NCBI GenBank assembly: GCA_030068145.1
Contig: JAPJBO010000287.1
Span: 1 to 64,000, forward strand
Length of the DNA stretch: 64,000 bases
Source: Diplonema papillatum
Taxonomy: Eukaryota; Euglenozoa; Diplonemea; Diplonemida; Diplonemidae
Direction of reading: 5' to 3'
This document shows positions 30,446 through 39,988 of the stretch, piece after piece. The notes under the pieces are model-generated. The model searched no databases and was not told the origin of the DNA. It worked only from the letters and a program-made list of their open reading frames with translations. The position numbers and the translations under genes were made by a program. The stretch's first letter is position 1. Each line of letters opens with the position of its first letter.

Positions 30446-33400
30446 ATGTTCCAGCTCGCCGACAAGCTCGCCGTGAGCCTGCCGTCTGACCTCGACGGCG
30501 CGATCAGGGACTTCAAGTCCGCGACGGCCGAGGTCTACGGCCTGCCGAACAAGGGAAACTCCTGCTACATAAACTCAGTCCTGCAATGCCTGCTGCGGGC
30601 GACGCCGTTCGGCGCGAGCGCCGACCGCCTCCACCGCGGCCACCACTGCGAGGCTCCATGCTTCGTGTGCTTCCTGTTGGACCTCGGCAAACCCGAAGGC
30701 CGTGAAGCCGCGCTGGCAGCGCTGGTTGCGAACGTCGGCCACCTCGCGCCGCGTTTGACGAACTCCTGCCAGGGGGACGCGCACGAGTTCTGCGCGAGCC
30801 TACTCAATAACGTCAGCCAGTCGCTCCTGAAGAAGCACCGCGCGAAGGCGCTGGTGGCGTGCGAGTCGGTGTTTTCGGCGGAATCGCCGGCTTCCGTGAG
30901 GACCCCGCCGAACGCTTGCTCCACTCCCAGGCCGGGATGGGAGGGAACCCCGGTGTCGAAGTGTCTGGACTCGTCGGTCGCGACGCACTCGAACCCGAAC
31001 GAGCCGGATCCCGCGGGCTCGCGCCCGCAGAGCAACAACGACGACTGCTTCGCAGCCGATGGCGTCGGGCGCGGGGTGGCGGCCGGCGAAAGGGGCGCGG
31101 GTGTGCCCGAGGCCCCGGCGGCGGGGCCGCCGCTGCGCGAGGCGCCGACGAGGGAGCAGACGCAGAGGCTGCTGGTCGAGCGGACGACGCTCGTCAACCG
31201 CATGTTCGGTGGATGGCTGCTGGCGTCGCTAGCGTGCAACAGGTGCGGCGCCGCGTCGACGACGCTGGTGCCGTTCGGCGACAGCTCGATCTCACTCGCA
31301 GAACCGTCCGTCGAACAGGTGCGACACTGCTGTTCTTTGCGAATTTAATGCCAGCTAATTTCGTGCAAAGCGCCGGCAGAGAACGAAATCCACCGAACAG
31401 GACACGAATTTTCTTGTCTGTGGGTTTCGGGCTCTGTCGCTTCCGGGACTGGCGACACTACCTGGGGGTCGAATATGCTTTCCCACACTGACCGCTGATT
31501 AAAGTGGTCTCCGCCCTGCCAGTTGTCCCCCCCCCCTAGGGCTATGTAGGATGGAAACGTTGGAAACGTTTCCGTTTCCGTTTCCGTTTCCGTTTCCGTT
31601 TCCTTCTTTTTGGCGGTGGATGGAAACGCCGTTTCTTTTCAAAGGAAACGGCTGGTATGCCACCAGTATACTTGCTGAAGGTCCGACCGGAAATGTGTTC
31701 CGAACGGCGGACCCCGCAATCCAGTGGGAAACCATGGACAAGGTGGCTCCGAAAAAGAGGGAGGAATGAAGCATAAGAGTTGCGACCGCGTGGAGCAGAG
31801 GCCTTTTCGGGGCACTTCAGCAGCCAAAAAGTATGGTTTAGGCATTTCTATACGGTTCTGGGGTGGTTTACCAAATTTTATTGCCTTTTAGGAGCCCCTA
31901 TGTGGTTCCCAAAAAAAATGACCTATTTTGACAGCTTTTGACCCCCTACCCCCCATAGATGGAAACATAAAACCCAAAACCCAAGGCCACCAGACACCTA
32001 GTATTTGGTGGCCAGCCATTACTGGGCGGGTCCTTTTTCCCGATCTTATATACACACCTCCGAATCTAAACGGGCGAAGCCCGGCTTTTCTTTGCACCAA
32101 TCCTTCCAAAAAAGAGGGGGGGATCCGGGGGGCACCGCCCCCCGGCCGAACGGTACGGTACAGCGACACAGATCGTGCGGTGAAAAACCTCAAGCTTCAC
32201 GGATTTCCTGTACTTTATTGTTTTTGTACTACGCAAGTTGTCCGAAAATCTCTAAGTCGGTTTCCAGGGGACTTGCCTGGAAAACAGTTTTTGGACTCAG
32301 GAATTCTTTGGGAAATGGATAGGTGCACTATCAGTTTTGCATCAGGTAGCAGCGAGGACGGGGCAGCGAACGAGGAGAGGACTATCTTCTCGCCGACTCG
32401 ACGACCGTCGCACAGGTGCTGTACCTCCATTGCTGTACCATCATTGAATTCAACGCGCATACACACCTGTGGATGCCTCTCGTGCAGGTAGGCACCGGGT
32501 CTACAACACACATACCCACACGCGCCCTTACGCAGACACACCCATACATACTGGGCCATACTCCGCAACAGGGGTTATCCATACATGAATTGAAACACAC
32601 CTACACAGGGCTTCTTCAACAGTTTACGCGGCGAAGTCGTCGCATACAAGTGCCCCTCCTGCAAGCAGCAAACCACCGCCACGAAGAGCGCTTCCATCCT
32701 CGAACCGCCGCCCGTTCTCGTCCTGCAGCTGCAGCGCTTTCAGCACGGCGTGGGCGGCGCCACGAAGGTCCACAAGGAGATCTCCTTCAACACCACCCTC
32801 GACGTGGCACCGGTCATGCACAAGGGGGCGGCGCAGGTGTACAATTTGTCCGGCGTGGTGATGCACCACGGGCGCACGCCGCAGGAGGGCCACTACACGG
32901 CGGCCGTGTTGCACGCAGGCCGATGGGCGCACTGCAATGACAGCACGGTAGTGGCCATGCCGGAGTCGGCCGTCCTTGCGTCGCAGCCTTACTTGCTGTT
33001 CTACCTCCGGGCAGACGCCTGCCCCCCGTCCTCTCCGCCGCCGCATGCGACTGTCCGGCTCTCGGGGCAAGCCGCGCCCGAAAACCCCGCGGCGCCGGCG
33101 CAGTCGCTGAAGCGGCGGCTGCCCAACCTCGGCGAGGCGTGCAAGAAAGCGCGCCTCCCCGACGAGCAGCAGGCCGCGGCGCGGGCCCAGGAGCAGGCCG
33201 CCGAGGCGCGGGCCCAGGCGCAGGCCGCCGAGGCGCGGGCCCAGGCGCGGGCCCAGGCGCGGGCCCAGGCGCAGGCCGCCGCGGCGCGGGCCCAGACGCA
33301 GGCCGCCGCGGCGCGGGCCGCCGAGGCGCGGGCCCAGACGCAGGCCGCCGCGGCGCGGGCCCAGGCGCAGGCCGCCGAGGCGCGGGCCCAGGCGCAGGCC

Positions 33401-33504
33401 GCCGAGGCGCAGGCCGCCGAGGCGCCGGAGGCCGCCTCAGAACAGGTTTGCTTTTCACCCCTTATTGATTGTTTTTCCTGCCGTCGCAGGGGGTTTCCGC
33501 TTAG
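30446..33504 (+). CDS. Ubiquitin-specific protease (C19 family), 3 exons
   Basis: Exons 30446-31318, 32609-33445 and 33490-33504 (all junctions phase 0) give about 574 residues. The USP domain removes ubiquitin from proteins. Visible are the Cys box GLPNKGNSCYINSVLQCL (Cys40), QGDAHEF (109-115), a zinc ribbon (CNRC near 265, CPSC near 306), LVLQLQRF, and the His box GHYTAAVLHAGRW (His386) with CNDS (Asn401/Asp402). All catalytic residues are present. After the domain come a basic segment (KRRLPNLGEACKKARLP) and about 90 residues of Ala/Gln/Glu/Arg repeats (AEARAQAQA). It resembles the USP36/42-type core without being assignable. The start is the ATG matched in the 21- and 24-kb derivatives. 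The whole gene lies between inverted repeats. Confidence 0.85.
31551..31650. repeat. GGAAAC/TTTCCG hexamer hairpin, copy 1
   Basis: Starts atggaaacgttggaaacg, then five tandem tttccg hexamers, then tggaaacgccgtttc. The arms are complementary. A related short version lies at 46784-46855. Confidence 0.75.
31945..32015 (-). repeat. Dispersed repeat family T, copy 1
   Basis: About 70 bp around ccatagatggaaac, aaaacccaaaacccaaggcc and gacacctagtatttg, present as its reverse complement at 55595-55665. Confidence 0.8.
32233..32325 (+). repeat. Dispersed repeat family P, copy 2
   Basis: Matches 9613-9706 with few differences; here within USP intron 1. Confidence 0.85.
32564..32608 (+). repeat. Intron-end repeat I3, copy 1 (USP acceptor)
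   Basis: tccgcaacaggggttatcc followed by an A/C-rich tract and an acag acceptor. Related blocks occur at 55924, 57112 and 58017, each in front of an open exon-like frame. Confidence 0.65.
33446..33489 (+). other. 44-bp intron with a recurrent sequence
   Basis: Starts gtttgcttttcacccctta and ends gtcgcag. The same first ~35 bases follow the end of an Ala/Glu/Pro-rich coding stretch at 56109 and 49727. Removing it ends the USP four codons later; leaving it in extends the frame by about 50 unrelated residues. Confidence 0.6.
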
Positions 33505-33730
33505 CCAACAAAATGAAATCGGCTGGCTAAAACTTTCCACGGTTCCCAAAAAGAGGTCAACGAACTTTCTCTCAACCGATCTTTTTGCATGGTGTTAGGA
33601 GGGTCGGCAGGTTGTAGGCTTCTGGGCTTGGTGTAGAACTGGGTCTGGGTTTGTGAGCTTGCTGAAGAACTGTAGGTTTGCGGGTATTAGCGGGAATAGT
33701 TGAGTTGCAGCTCTTGACAAAGATAGATGG

Positions 33731-34010
33731 AAAGTACGTGCGCTCGGCTAAAGACCGGCGCGGGGCGAGACTGGAGGCAGCAGTTAAAGTTCGGGAAACA
33801 GTAAGGTTTGGGCGAAGCTAAGTTCGGGCGATGCTAAGATCTGGTGAAGCTCAGTTCGGACGACGCTAAGTTCGAGTGATGCTAAGTTCTGGTGAAGCAA
33901 AGTTCGGGCCGATGCTAAGTTCGGGCGAAGCAAAGTTCGGGCGATTCTGGTGAAGCTCAGTTCGGACGACGCTAAGTTCGAGTGATGCTAAGTTCGGGCG
34001 AAGCACCGGA
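33731..34010 (-). repeat. Right inverted repeat of the USP unit
   Basis: Contains gtacgtgcgctcggctaaag, cgagactggaggcagcag and a ladder of gctaagttcgggcgaagc modules, i.e. the left repeat in inverted orientation. The ladder has more modules than on the left, so the two arms are not symmetric in length. Confidence 0.75.
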
Positions 34011-34348
34011 ACAGGACTGAAAATCCCCATCCAAAGGACCCACTGATGAGCTCTGACTTTGGATTGGTCTGCGTTCAAGAGCGAAACATGAGACGAAGAA
34101 CGAGGTGCACACAACACCGCGGTGAAAAAAATACAGGGGGCTAGTCCCTCAAGGTTTCATTCCCCACTTTGGGAGCCGTACACTCCCCTCTTTACAACTT
34201 TCTATTTTCTATTTTGCATCCCTTTCCTAGACGACATCTTCCTCGAAGAAGACTTGATGCTAGCATCAACCATGCATGAGAGGCAGTGCTCTGCCTAAAC
34301 ATTAAACTAAGATTTCCCCCCCCCCCCCCCCCCCCCGATAGAGCGCCA

Positions 34349-35212
34349 TCATGCCGTGTCAGAACAATCCAGAGAAGAAACCACGTTCCGCTTTATGTGT
34401 TCCCGGCAAAGTAAGTTCGGTGTCCCGGGGAGAACCCCTTCCACAGCAGCCTCGAGTCCTTTGTCCCTGTCAGAAATGAGGCCAAAGTTGCTGCCAGCGT
34501 GTATTTCGCTCAGACTTTGAAGGAATCGAGACCATGACTCTGTATCTTCCGTGGTTCCCAAAGCGTAGCAAATGGGAATTGTGCCGAGGTTGGCGTCGAT
34601 GCCAACAGCACTGAAAAGCACCCCCCTTTCCATGTGCGCGGTGTCAATGCTTATCAGTGGGACCACGTGGGCGGTCGCACGGATCGCGGCCCCGAAGGCC
34701 AGGAAACAAAATGGAAACCGCCTGCCTTCGTCATCGCACTTGGTGTACACACGACTACGCGAGTCCGGATCTGTGAACGCCGGAGCTTCGTCGCTGAAGG
34801 TAACAGACCGTTAGCACCCGTTCAAAAAAACTGTCGGCCGATGGAAAAAGTGCACCCACCACTGGCAACACAGAAGTTGTGTCACAGGGGCAGTCCCAAC
34901 AGCTTCGTCTTCGTCTTCGCCTTCGTCTTCGTCTTCGTTGGCTGATGCATTCCCGGAGTCCGTCTCGTTCGTCTCAGACGCCAACGACCCGGTTTTGCCA
35001 ACCTTTTCGCTCCTCTTCAAGAGTTTACGCAATGCAGCTAACAATACATCTGGCTCACCCTTGAGGGCTTCAACGCCATCATTCAAATCCTCGCGAAACG
35101 CAAGGCTAAGAACATCACTCTTTTCATCCGCAGAGGCGAATGGGAGGTCCTTCAGAATCGAAAAAACTGTCGCCTCGGTCATCTTTGCTATGACTTCCAT
35201 ACCCCTAACCAT
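34349..35212 (-). CDS. Mutator-like (MULE) transposase, partial
   Basis: The N-terminal part (35212 to about 34860) is helical and ends in an acidic run (NEDEDEGEDEDEAVG). A 66-bp intron (about 34859 to 34794, GT...AG with a gctaac branch-like motif) rejoins the frame. The second part has the MULE core: VVPLISIDTAHMERGVLFSA (first catalytic Asp), AVGIDANLGTIPICYALG, SWSRFLQSL, then LISDRDKGLEAAVEG (second Asp) and LLCREHIKRNV. The frame stops before the catalytic Glu region, next to a C-run at 34318, so the C-terminal third and SWIM finger are missing. It cut-and-pastes DNA when complete. It begins directly against the truncated LINE at 35.22 kb. Confidence 0.75.
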
Positions 35213-35234
35213 ACTTGTACCCCGCCTTAAAAAA

Positions 35235-36294
35235 AAGCGGGATCCCCGCTTTTCGTCCGAGACTTGCTGCTTCTCGGTGCACCTCCGCAATAATCTTCTC
35301 CCTCTCCGGCGCCGCCTTGTCCCCCGAGTTCGCATACAGTGTGAAGACATGCAAAAATTGGTTGCCTCTTCCAAGTCCGATGGCCACCTGCACCCACCTC
35401 CGGCTCGGTGACGGCTTCCCGACCACGAAGGCCGGCGCCGGTTTCTTCGCAAAAACTGCAACGCCCGCTCCGCCGGCTTCCGCTATCCACGGTGATGCTT
35501 TGCCCTGCCGGTCAAGTCGCTCCCGACACGGTTCCCCCCACAGCGACTTCCAGCCTCGCCTGACGCTGTCCTCGAACTCCCTCTGACCCCAGTCGGTCAA
35601 AAGCGTCTCCTGTACCGCCAGAATGTCGACAGCGGCACAATCCAAAAAGTGTGCCCTTCCCCCGAGAGATGTCATGTTTATCGTCCCGAACTTCAGCGTC
35701 TTCCCTCCTCCCTGTAACACGCTCCCGTCCCGCTTCGGCGGCACCTGCAGCGACTTGGCGTCCGTTCCTTCATATGCTGCGACCCTCACCGCGTGCTCGA
35801 CCCGGCTCAACTCCACAGTTTCCACTGTGTCTGCATGTAGCGCCAGCTCCGCCATTGTGGTATCCGGGAGCAGGAGCCGGTCGTAATGCTCCGGAACGTA
35901 CGTGACCGCCGTCTGCTGCCCCGTGGCGCCCGCGAGGTGCGTATCGTCGCAGGATGTGCGGCCTCCTGCTGTCCAGCACCCAGAGTACCGCTCCGGTGAC
36001 CGTTGCGGCTGCCGTCAACGTCATCTCGTCCCCGTACTCGTACGGCCCCCGCATTGCCTCCACGTAAGCAAGCCAGCTGCCGTATCTTTCGGACGGCGCG
36101 AAGTGTGCTTCGAATGTCGGGTCTTCCAACATCGCATCCACAACCCGTGCACGAAGTCCGGGCAGCCCGGCTGCGACCGCTGCGAACTGGCAGGCCCCGT
36201 CCCCAGGGACCTCTTGCACACTCGCTCCCATCGCGTCCGCGGCTTCTCTCAACCATAACCCCAGCGTTTCGTGCGTCTCTCCGCCGCCACGCAT
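35235..36294 (-). CDS. LINE ORF2 start: OTU cysteine protease fused to AP endonuclease, truncated
   Basis: From an ATG at 36294 the protein starts with an OTU-type deubiquitinase domain: VPGDGACQFAAVAAGL (Asp and Cys of the catalytic D-G-x-C), EYGDEMTLTAAATVTGAVLW, and VPEHYDRLL (the His motif). Reaching the last block requires one frameshift near 35945. After about 60 residues the AP-like endonuclease begins: LKFGTINMTSL, VDILAVQETLL (catalytic Asn and Glu), VFAKKPAP and HVFTLYANSGD. It breaks off at AGIPLF near 35235, before the catalytic His, where the MULE begins; no RT remains. OTU domains have been reported in some non-LTR retrotransposons, for example the Dualen/RandI group. Confidence 0.7.
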
Positions 36295-36309
36295 CCCGTC
36301 ATCCCCCAG

Positions 36310-37413
36310 TCACGCACGCTTCGCCGCTGCTGGTTGGTGTGCCTTCTTCGCCTTTGCCGAGGGTGACTTCCCCGGCGTACTTAACAGACGCTTCGCCTGC
36401 GACATGTGCGCGTCTTCGGAAGGAGCGCCGGCCTGTCCAGTTTTCTGCTTCGTCGGTGTGGCGACGGGAGTCTTCGGCGCCTTCTTCTTGCTTGTTTGGG
36501 TTCGGTCCACCGGCATAGTCGGGGGTGTTTTCGGCCTCATTGTTGCCACCATTTCCGTCAGCTTCTCCATTTGAGCACTGAGCGCCGCGATGTCGCCCCT
36601 CAGAGCGTCGTTTCTCGCGCGTAGCTCCGCATTCTCCGCCCGGAGCTGCTTCACCACGCCTTCTTTCTCGCCCGCGCTCTTCGGATGCTCGGACGTGCCC
36701 GTCTTTCCCTCCTCCTGCCGTCGCATCGCCTCGAGGTATGACCGGACCTTCGGCGTCCTCTCCGCCCTTGCATCCCATACCTGCGATTTTTGCCGCCGCC
36801 CGGACCGGTCTTCCTCGGTCTCGTCATCGACCTTCATAAGACTTGCTCCCGTGCGTATAAGTCGATGCGGGGGCGGCTCTTCGCTGGTGACGACGCGCGT
36901 GTCCCCATGCGTCTTGCTCCAGTAGGCCGCGACCTGGCGACATGCCCAGCCCGCCGCCTTCATCGTCGCCTCCAGATCCGAAGCGGCATCGCGCGCCTGC
37001 GCCCCCCTCACTAAGTAATGCAACGCGGGCGGTCCCTGCTTCGCCGCCGCCTCGCCCAGCGATTCCCGCACCTGCTCGGACTTGCCACCTTCGACTCTCA
37101 CCCCCAGCCGCGCGCGACTACGAGCAAGGCCTAGGCAGCCATTCCTTTGTGCGAACACGAGGGCGCTCTTCAGCGACGCCTCCGTGTCAGCCAGCCATAC
37201 CACCTCGTTGGCCTCCGACCCCTCCCTCCACCGCGGTATGCGCAGGAAGAGCCCTCTCCTGCCCGAAACCTTCAGCAGCTTCTCGACCTGCTCGTCTTCG
37301 ACCCGTATCATCAGCTGGTACACCCGGTTCACCCGCCGCACATTGAACATGCTGTGCGGGCCCAACTTCACCTCTGCCTCTTCCACGAGCCGCTTGCACT
37401 CCGCCTTCAGCAC
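36310..37413 (-). CDS. LINE ORF1-like protein with coiled coil
   Basis: About 367 residues immediately before the OTU-endonuclease ORF (16 bp apart). The first half is a globular, basic domain (LKAECKRLVEEAEVKLG; SLKSALVFAQRNGCLGLARS). Near residue 255 a heptad-rich coiled coil begins (KQLRAENAELRARNDALRGD), followed by a Lys/Pro/Thr-rich basic tail. This is the layout of LINE ORF1 RNA-binding proteins that trimerise through a coiled coil. The family of the globular part is not recognised; the start may lie slightly upstream. Confidence 0.6.
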   Translation of the reverse strand: MLKAECKRLVEEAEVKLGPHSMFNVRRVNRVYQLMIRVEDEQVEKLLKVSGRRGLFLRIPRWREGSEANEVVWLADTEASLKSALVFAQRNGCLGLARSRARLGVRVEGGKSEQVRESLGEAAAKQGPPALHYLVRGAQARDAASDLEATMKAAGWACRQVAAYWSKTHGDTRVVTSEEPPPHRLIRTGASLMKVDDETEEDRSGRRQKSQVWDARAERTPKVRSYLEAMRRQEEGKTGTSEHPKSAGEKEGVVKQLRAENAELRARNDALRGDIAALSAQMEKLTEMVATMRPKTPPTMPVDRTQTSKKKAPKTPVATPTKQKTGQAGAPSEDAHMSQAKRLLSTPGKSPSAKAKKAHQPAAAKRA

Positions 37414-37509
37414 TCGCCCCCCCGATGGGTGATGAGTGTAATCGAGTGTAGTAGTTTGGATTAGAATGCAAAGAATCTGTGGCGATAATCTGCATCGCCG
37501 ACTGCGCGG

Positions 37510-38022
37510 TTATCTCTTCGCACGTGAAGTGTCATGCTTTCGCCCCTTTAGCTCGTCTTGATCGTCGCGCTCAGGCGCGCGTTTGGTGCTTCGCTTCTCC
37601 TTCGATTGCTCGTCGAGGTTCATCGGTTGCGCGTCGATTTCTGCTTTTTCTCGGCGCCTGGGCGATGGTCGTGGCGCATCGACGCGTCCTTTGCGCCTTT
37701 TCGGTACCGGCTCCGCCGCGGAGTCCGATTGCCGCTTCTTCGCTGGCGTTGATGCCGTCTTCCCGACCTTCGCTGCTGACGTCGGTGTTGATGTTGCGGG
37801 CTCTCGCTTGCCTTCTGCTGCTTCCGGCAGAATGAACACCACGTTCTCACGCTTCGCCTGTCTCGGCGCTGGCGCGGCGCCCTCCAGCTCCGCCTTCCTC
37901 TTCTTCGATGCTGCTTCTTCTCCTCTCGCCACGGTCGCCCGGTGGTGCCCCTTCCGACAGCACAGTTTGGGCCTTCGACTCCGCAAGTCCGCGAGCCGGC
38001 TGCAGTGCGCACACGTCGGCAT
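37510..38022 (-). CDS. LINE ORF1-like basic protein with Cys-rich start
   Basis: 170 residues from an ATG at 38022. The start MPTCAHCSRLADLRSRRPKL with CC and H following could bind zinc. The rest is strongly basic with repeated KKRK, PKRRK and SKEKRSTK motifs (nuclear or nucleolar localisation-like). It lies in the same orientation as the ORFs on either side, 8 bp after the stop of the LINE fragment upstream. Probably an accessory nucleic-acid-binding protein of the same LINE; the function is inferred. Confidence 0.5.
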   Translation of the reverse strand: MPTCAHCSRLADLRSRRPKLCCRKGHHRATVARGEEAASKKRKAELEGAAPAPRQAKRENVVFILPEAAEGKREPATSTPTSAAKVGKTASTPAKKRQSDSAAEPVPKRRKGRVDAPRPSPRRREKAEIDAQPMNLDEQSKEKRSTKRAPERDDQDELKGRKHDTSRAKR

Positions 38023-38029
38023 GCCATGA

Positions 38030-39048
38030 TCAAGGCACCGGTGGTGTCCACTCCGCGATCGTCTTGCACGTCGCGCATTGCGTCAGGCGGTGCTGCGCGC
38101 AGAACTTCACCGCAAGACCGTCGTCTTCCTTGTGGTGGGCCTTACAGCACCACGCCACCGACTTGCCCTGGCGCTTGCAGGCGTCGCACTTCACCTTTTG
38201 GTGCCGTGGCACAACTTTTCGGGCCCACTTTTCGTGTCGGGGAACCCCTTCCGGCACGTACCACGGATCCCCTCCGACGACTGCCGTCTTCTTGCCTTTC
38301 TTCTTCTCCGTAGCGTCGTTGAACACCGCCCATCTCGCCGCACGCTCCGCTCTTCCACCTCCGTACGTCGGGAAAAGATCCATCCCCCACGCCTCGCCGT
38401 TGAACGCGTGCCAAGCCGTCGAGCTTGTTGCGCTGCTTGTTGCGTCGAGGTCCAGCGCGTCGGCAAAGTTGGGTCCTCCTGCCTGCGGGGTTTCGTGAAA
38501 GGCGGGGGTTTGGGGGTCGGGCGGGTCCTCCAGTATCTGGTACCTCGCCACGAGCCCAGCGTCCTGCAGGTAGGCGAGTGCTGCCTCCGGGTGCTCGAAA
38601 AGCAGGGGCCAGAGCATCTTGTGCCTCGAACCTGCTCCCTCGGGACCTTCGGGTCGGCTTCGAACACCTGCCTCCACATCGGCGCCCTCATGGCGTACCC
38701 GATTTTGCACTCGAGGAACAGGTGCGTGATCGGGCAGACGGGCGTCGCGTCGCAAAGCTCGCACGGACGGACTCTCTGCCTTTCTTCGGCTGCGAGGTCT
38801 TCCCAGTCCTTGCGGTACCGGTTGTGGAGGAGCTCGTGGTGCCCTGTCCTCAGCTGGCGGATTTCTCGCTCCGCACGCCTCGTGAGGTGCGCTGTTTTGG
38901 GCACCTTGCGTCCTCGAACGAGTTGCGCATACGGTAGCGGTCCGCCGGGACGGTACGGGGAAGCCTTCATCGCCGACGCATGCACGCTTTCCCAGGTGTG
39001 CTCGCGGTAGCGCGCCCTTGCCGTTGCAATCGTCATTGGTGGTTGTTT
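38030..39048 (-). CDS. LINE ORF2 C-terminal fragment with extra zinc-binding tail, one frameshift
   Basis: Homologous to the end of the LINE at 61164-62834: AHLTRRAEREIRQLRTGHH matches DHLTRRAEREIRQIRTGQH, CELC...HLFLEC matches CPHC...HLFLDC, and LLFEHPEAALAYLQ matches LLFEHPETALEYLQ. A frameshift lies near 38640. Beyond the end of the other copy this one continues about 200 residues into a Cys/His-rich tail (VKCDACKRQGKSVAWCCKAH, then FCAQHRLTQCATCKTI). No RT or RNase H is left. The tail resembles the Cys-rich part of the ORF1-like region at 56529-57097. Confidence 0.65.
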
Positions 39049-39202
39049 TTCCACATGCGCTGTGGAGACAAAAAAAGTTAGCTCCGCGCTATTATCTAGT
39101 CCAAAAACAATACACTTTTTACACATTAAAGCCGGGTTGGCTCGAATAGAGGCTATTCACATTGCATGTTCATAGGACCTCCAGTCTCGAAAAAGAAGGT
39201 GT

Positions 39203-39325
39203 ACCCTTGGAACACCCTTGGAACACCCTTGGAACACCCTTGGAACACCCTTGGAACACCCTTGGAACACCCTTTGGATCACCCTTGGATCACCCCTGGA
39301 TCACCCTTGGATCACCCTCGGAACA
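39203..39325 (+). repeat. 12-bp minisatellite (cccttggaacac)
   Basis: About six copies of cccttggaacac followed by four of the variant cccttggatcac. In frame it would encode NTLGTPLEHPW-type repeats that run open into the zinc-finger frame downstream, but this is probably incidental. Confidence 0.9.
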
Positions 39326-39336
39326 AACTCAAACAG

Positions 39337-39504
39337 GCGCGGGTTGTGCGCTGGCAGTCGCACAGGGAGCACGTCTGCTCGAGGTGCAGCTTCAGCACCC
39401 GAGAGAAAGCCGACGCCGCGAAGCACGTCGGCGCGTGCGCTCTCCGAGGCGGGAGAGTTGGGGTTGTAGGGGGCATGGTGTTTAGTAGGGGGCATGCTGT
39501 TTAA
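39337..39504 (+). CDS. C2HC zinc-finger terminal exon, copy A
   Basis: After an aaacag acceptor-like site the frame reads VVRWQSHREHVCSRCSFSTR, with a following H and C (KHVGACALR), then stops at 39504. It shares VRW-x-(S/T)H, VCSRC, H and AC-ALR with the frame at 58089-58253 and the finger core with 57170-57365. No upstream exon was identified. The parent gene is unknown. Confidence 0.45.
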   Translation, partial: ARVVRWQSHREHVCSRCSFSTREKADAAKHVGACALRGGRVGVVGGMVFSRGHAV

Positions 39505-39814
39505 GTTTGTGTGAGGCAAGCCCGCTCCAACCAACGACTCCGAAGCCTTCTGCGCACCGCTTACGGCGGCCTCCCAGAAGTCGGCTCCTTCGTCGGCTTC
39601 GCACCGTATCGAATTTCTCCATGACGTCTTTTGACACTGCGCAGGCTCGGTGGAGAATGTTTGAAGCCTGGTTTGGTGAAGAAAACAAGAAAAAGAAGAA
39701 GAAAAAGGCCGCTCGTGGTCCAGGAACGTGACGGTCAACCACAGCTTGCAAAGCTTGAGTCGGAGGCCGGCCTTAGCCTTTTGAGAGGATGAATGTACCT
39801 GGCCATCCTTTAGC
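39505..39814. other. No recognisable gene
   Basis: Unique-looking sequence with an A/G-rich patch near 39690 and the short shared word cagcttgcaaagcttgagtc (also at 42095). Nothing further supported. Confidence 0.4.
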
Positions 39815-39988
39815 TTTAGCAGCGTATTTCCTCGCTACCCATCGTTCATTCCCTACTGAGTTGCTGATGGTCGGCGCGGTTTATTCAGACCGTGCGACCG
39901 AGGGTCGCTCACCCTTGGACCGAAACACGGCGCAGACGGGACCAGTGCGGTGTTGAGCACCTACCCATTCCAAGCACGTTCTTGCAAA
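39815..39988 (+). repeat. Dispersed repeats U and S joined
   Basis: 39815-39920 is a copy of family U (agcgtatttcctcgctaccc ... gaccgagggtcgctcaccc), also at 44956 and 46900. It runs directly into a partial family S copy (39919-39988, ggaccgaaacacggcg). The junction may record an insertion or recombination. Confidence 0.8.

Larger units (their letters stand above)
31319..32608 (+). other. Intron 1 of the USP gene, loaded with repeats
   Basis: The donor is cag|gtgcga and the acceptor acacag|ggc; phase 0. At 1,290 bp it dwarfs intron 2 (44 bp). It contains a TTTCCG hairpin (31551-31650), a segment shared in inverted form with 55595-55665, dispersed repeat P (32233-32325) and, at its 3' end, the ccgcaacaggggtta/CA-repeat block found before other acceptor sites in the window. 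Confidence 0.75.

Noticed and set aside
31240-31320. USP ending in the first exon at the stop near 31348
   Set aside because: The frame after 31318 loses similarity, a cag|gt donor is present, and exon 2 supplies the missing zinc ribbon and His box in phase.
32814-33549. Long Pro/Ala/Arg-rich frames on the minus strand and Gly-rich frame on the plus strand over the USP tail
   Set aside because: Shadows of the GC-rich AEARAQ repeat; the plus-strand frame continuing from the USP catalytic domain explains the sequence.
35470-35586. Plus-strand frames over the LINE endonuclease
   Set aside because: Antisense shadows of the minus-strand ORF that carries recognisable motifs.
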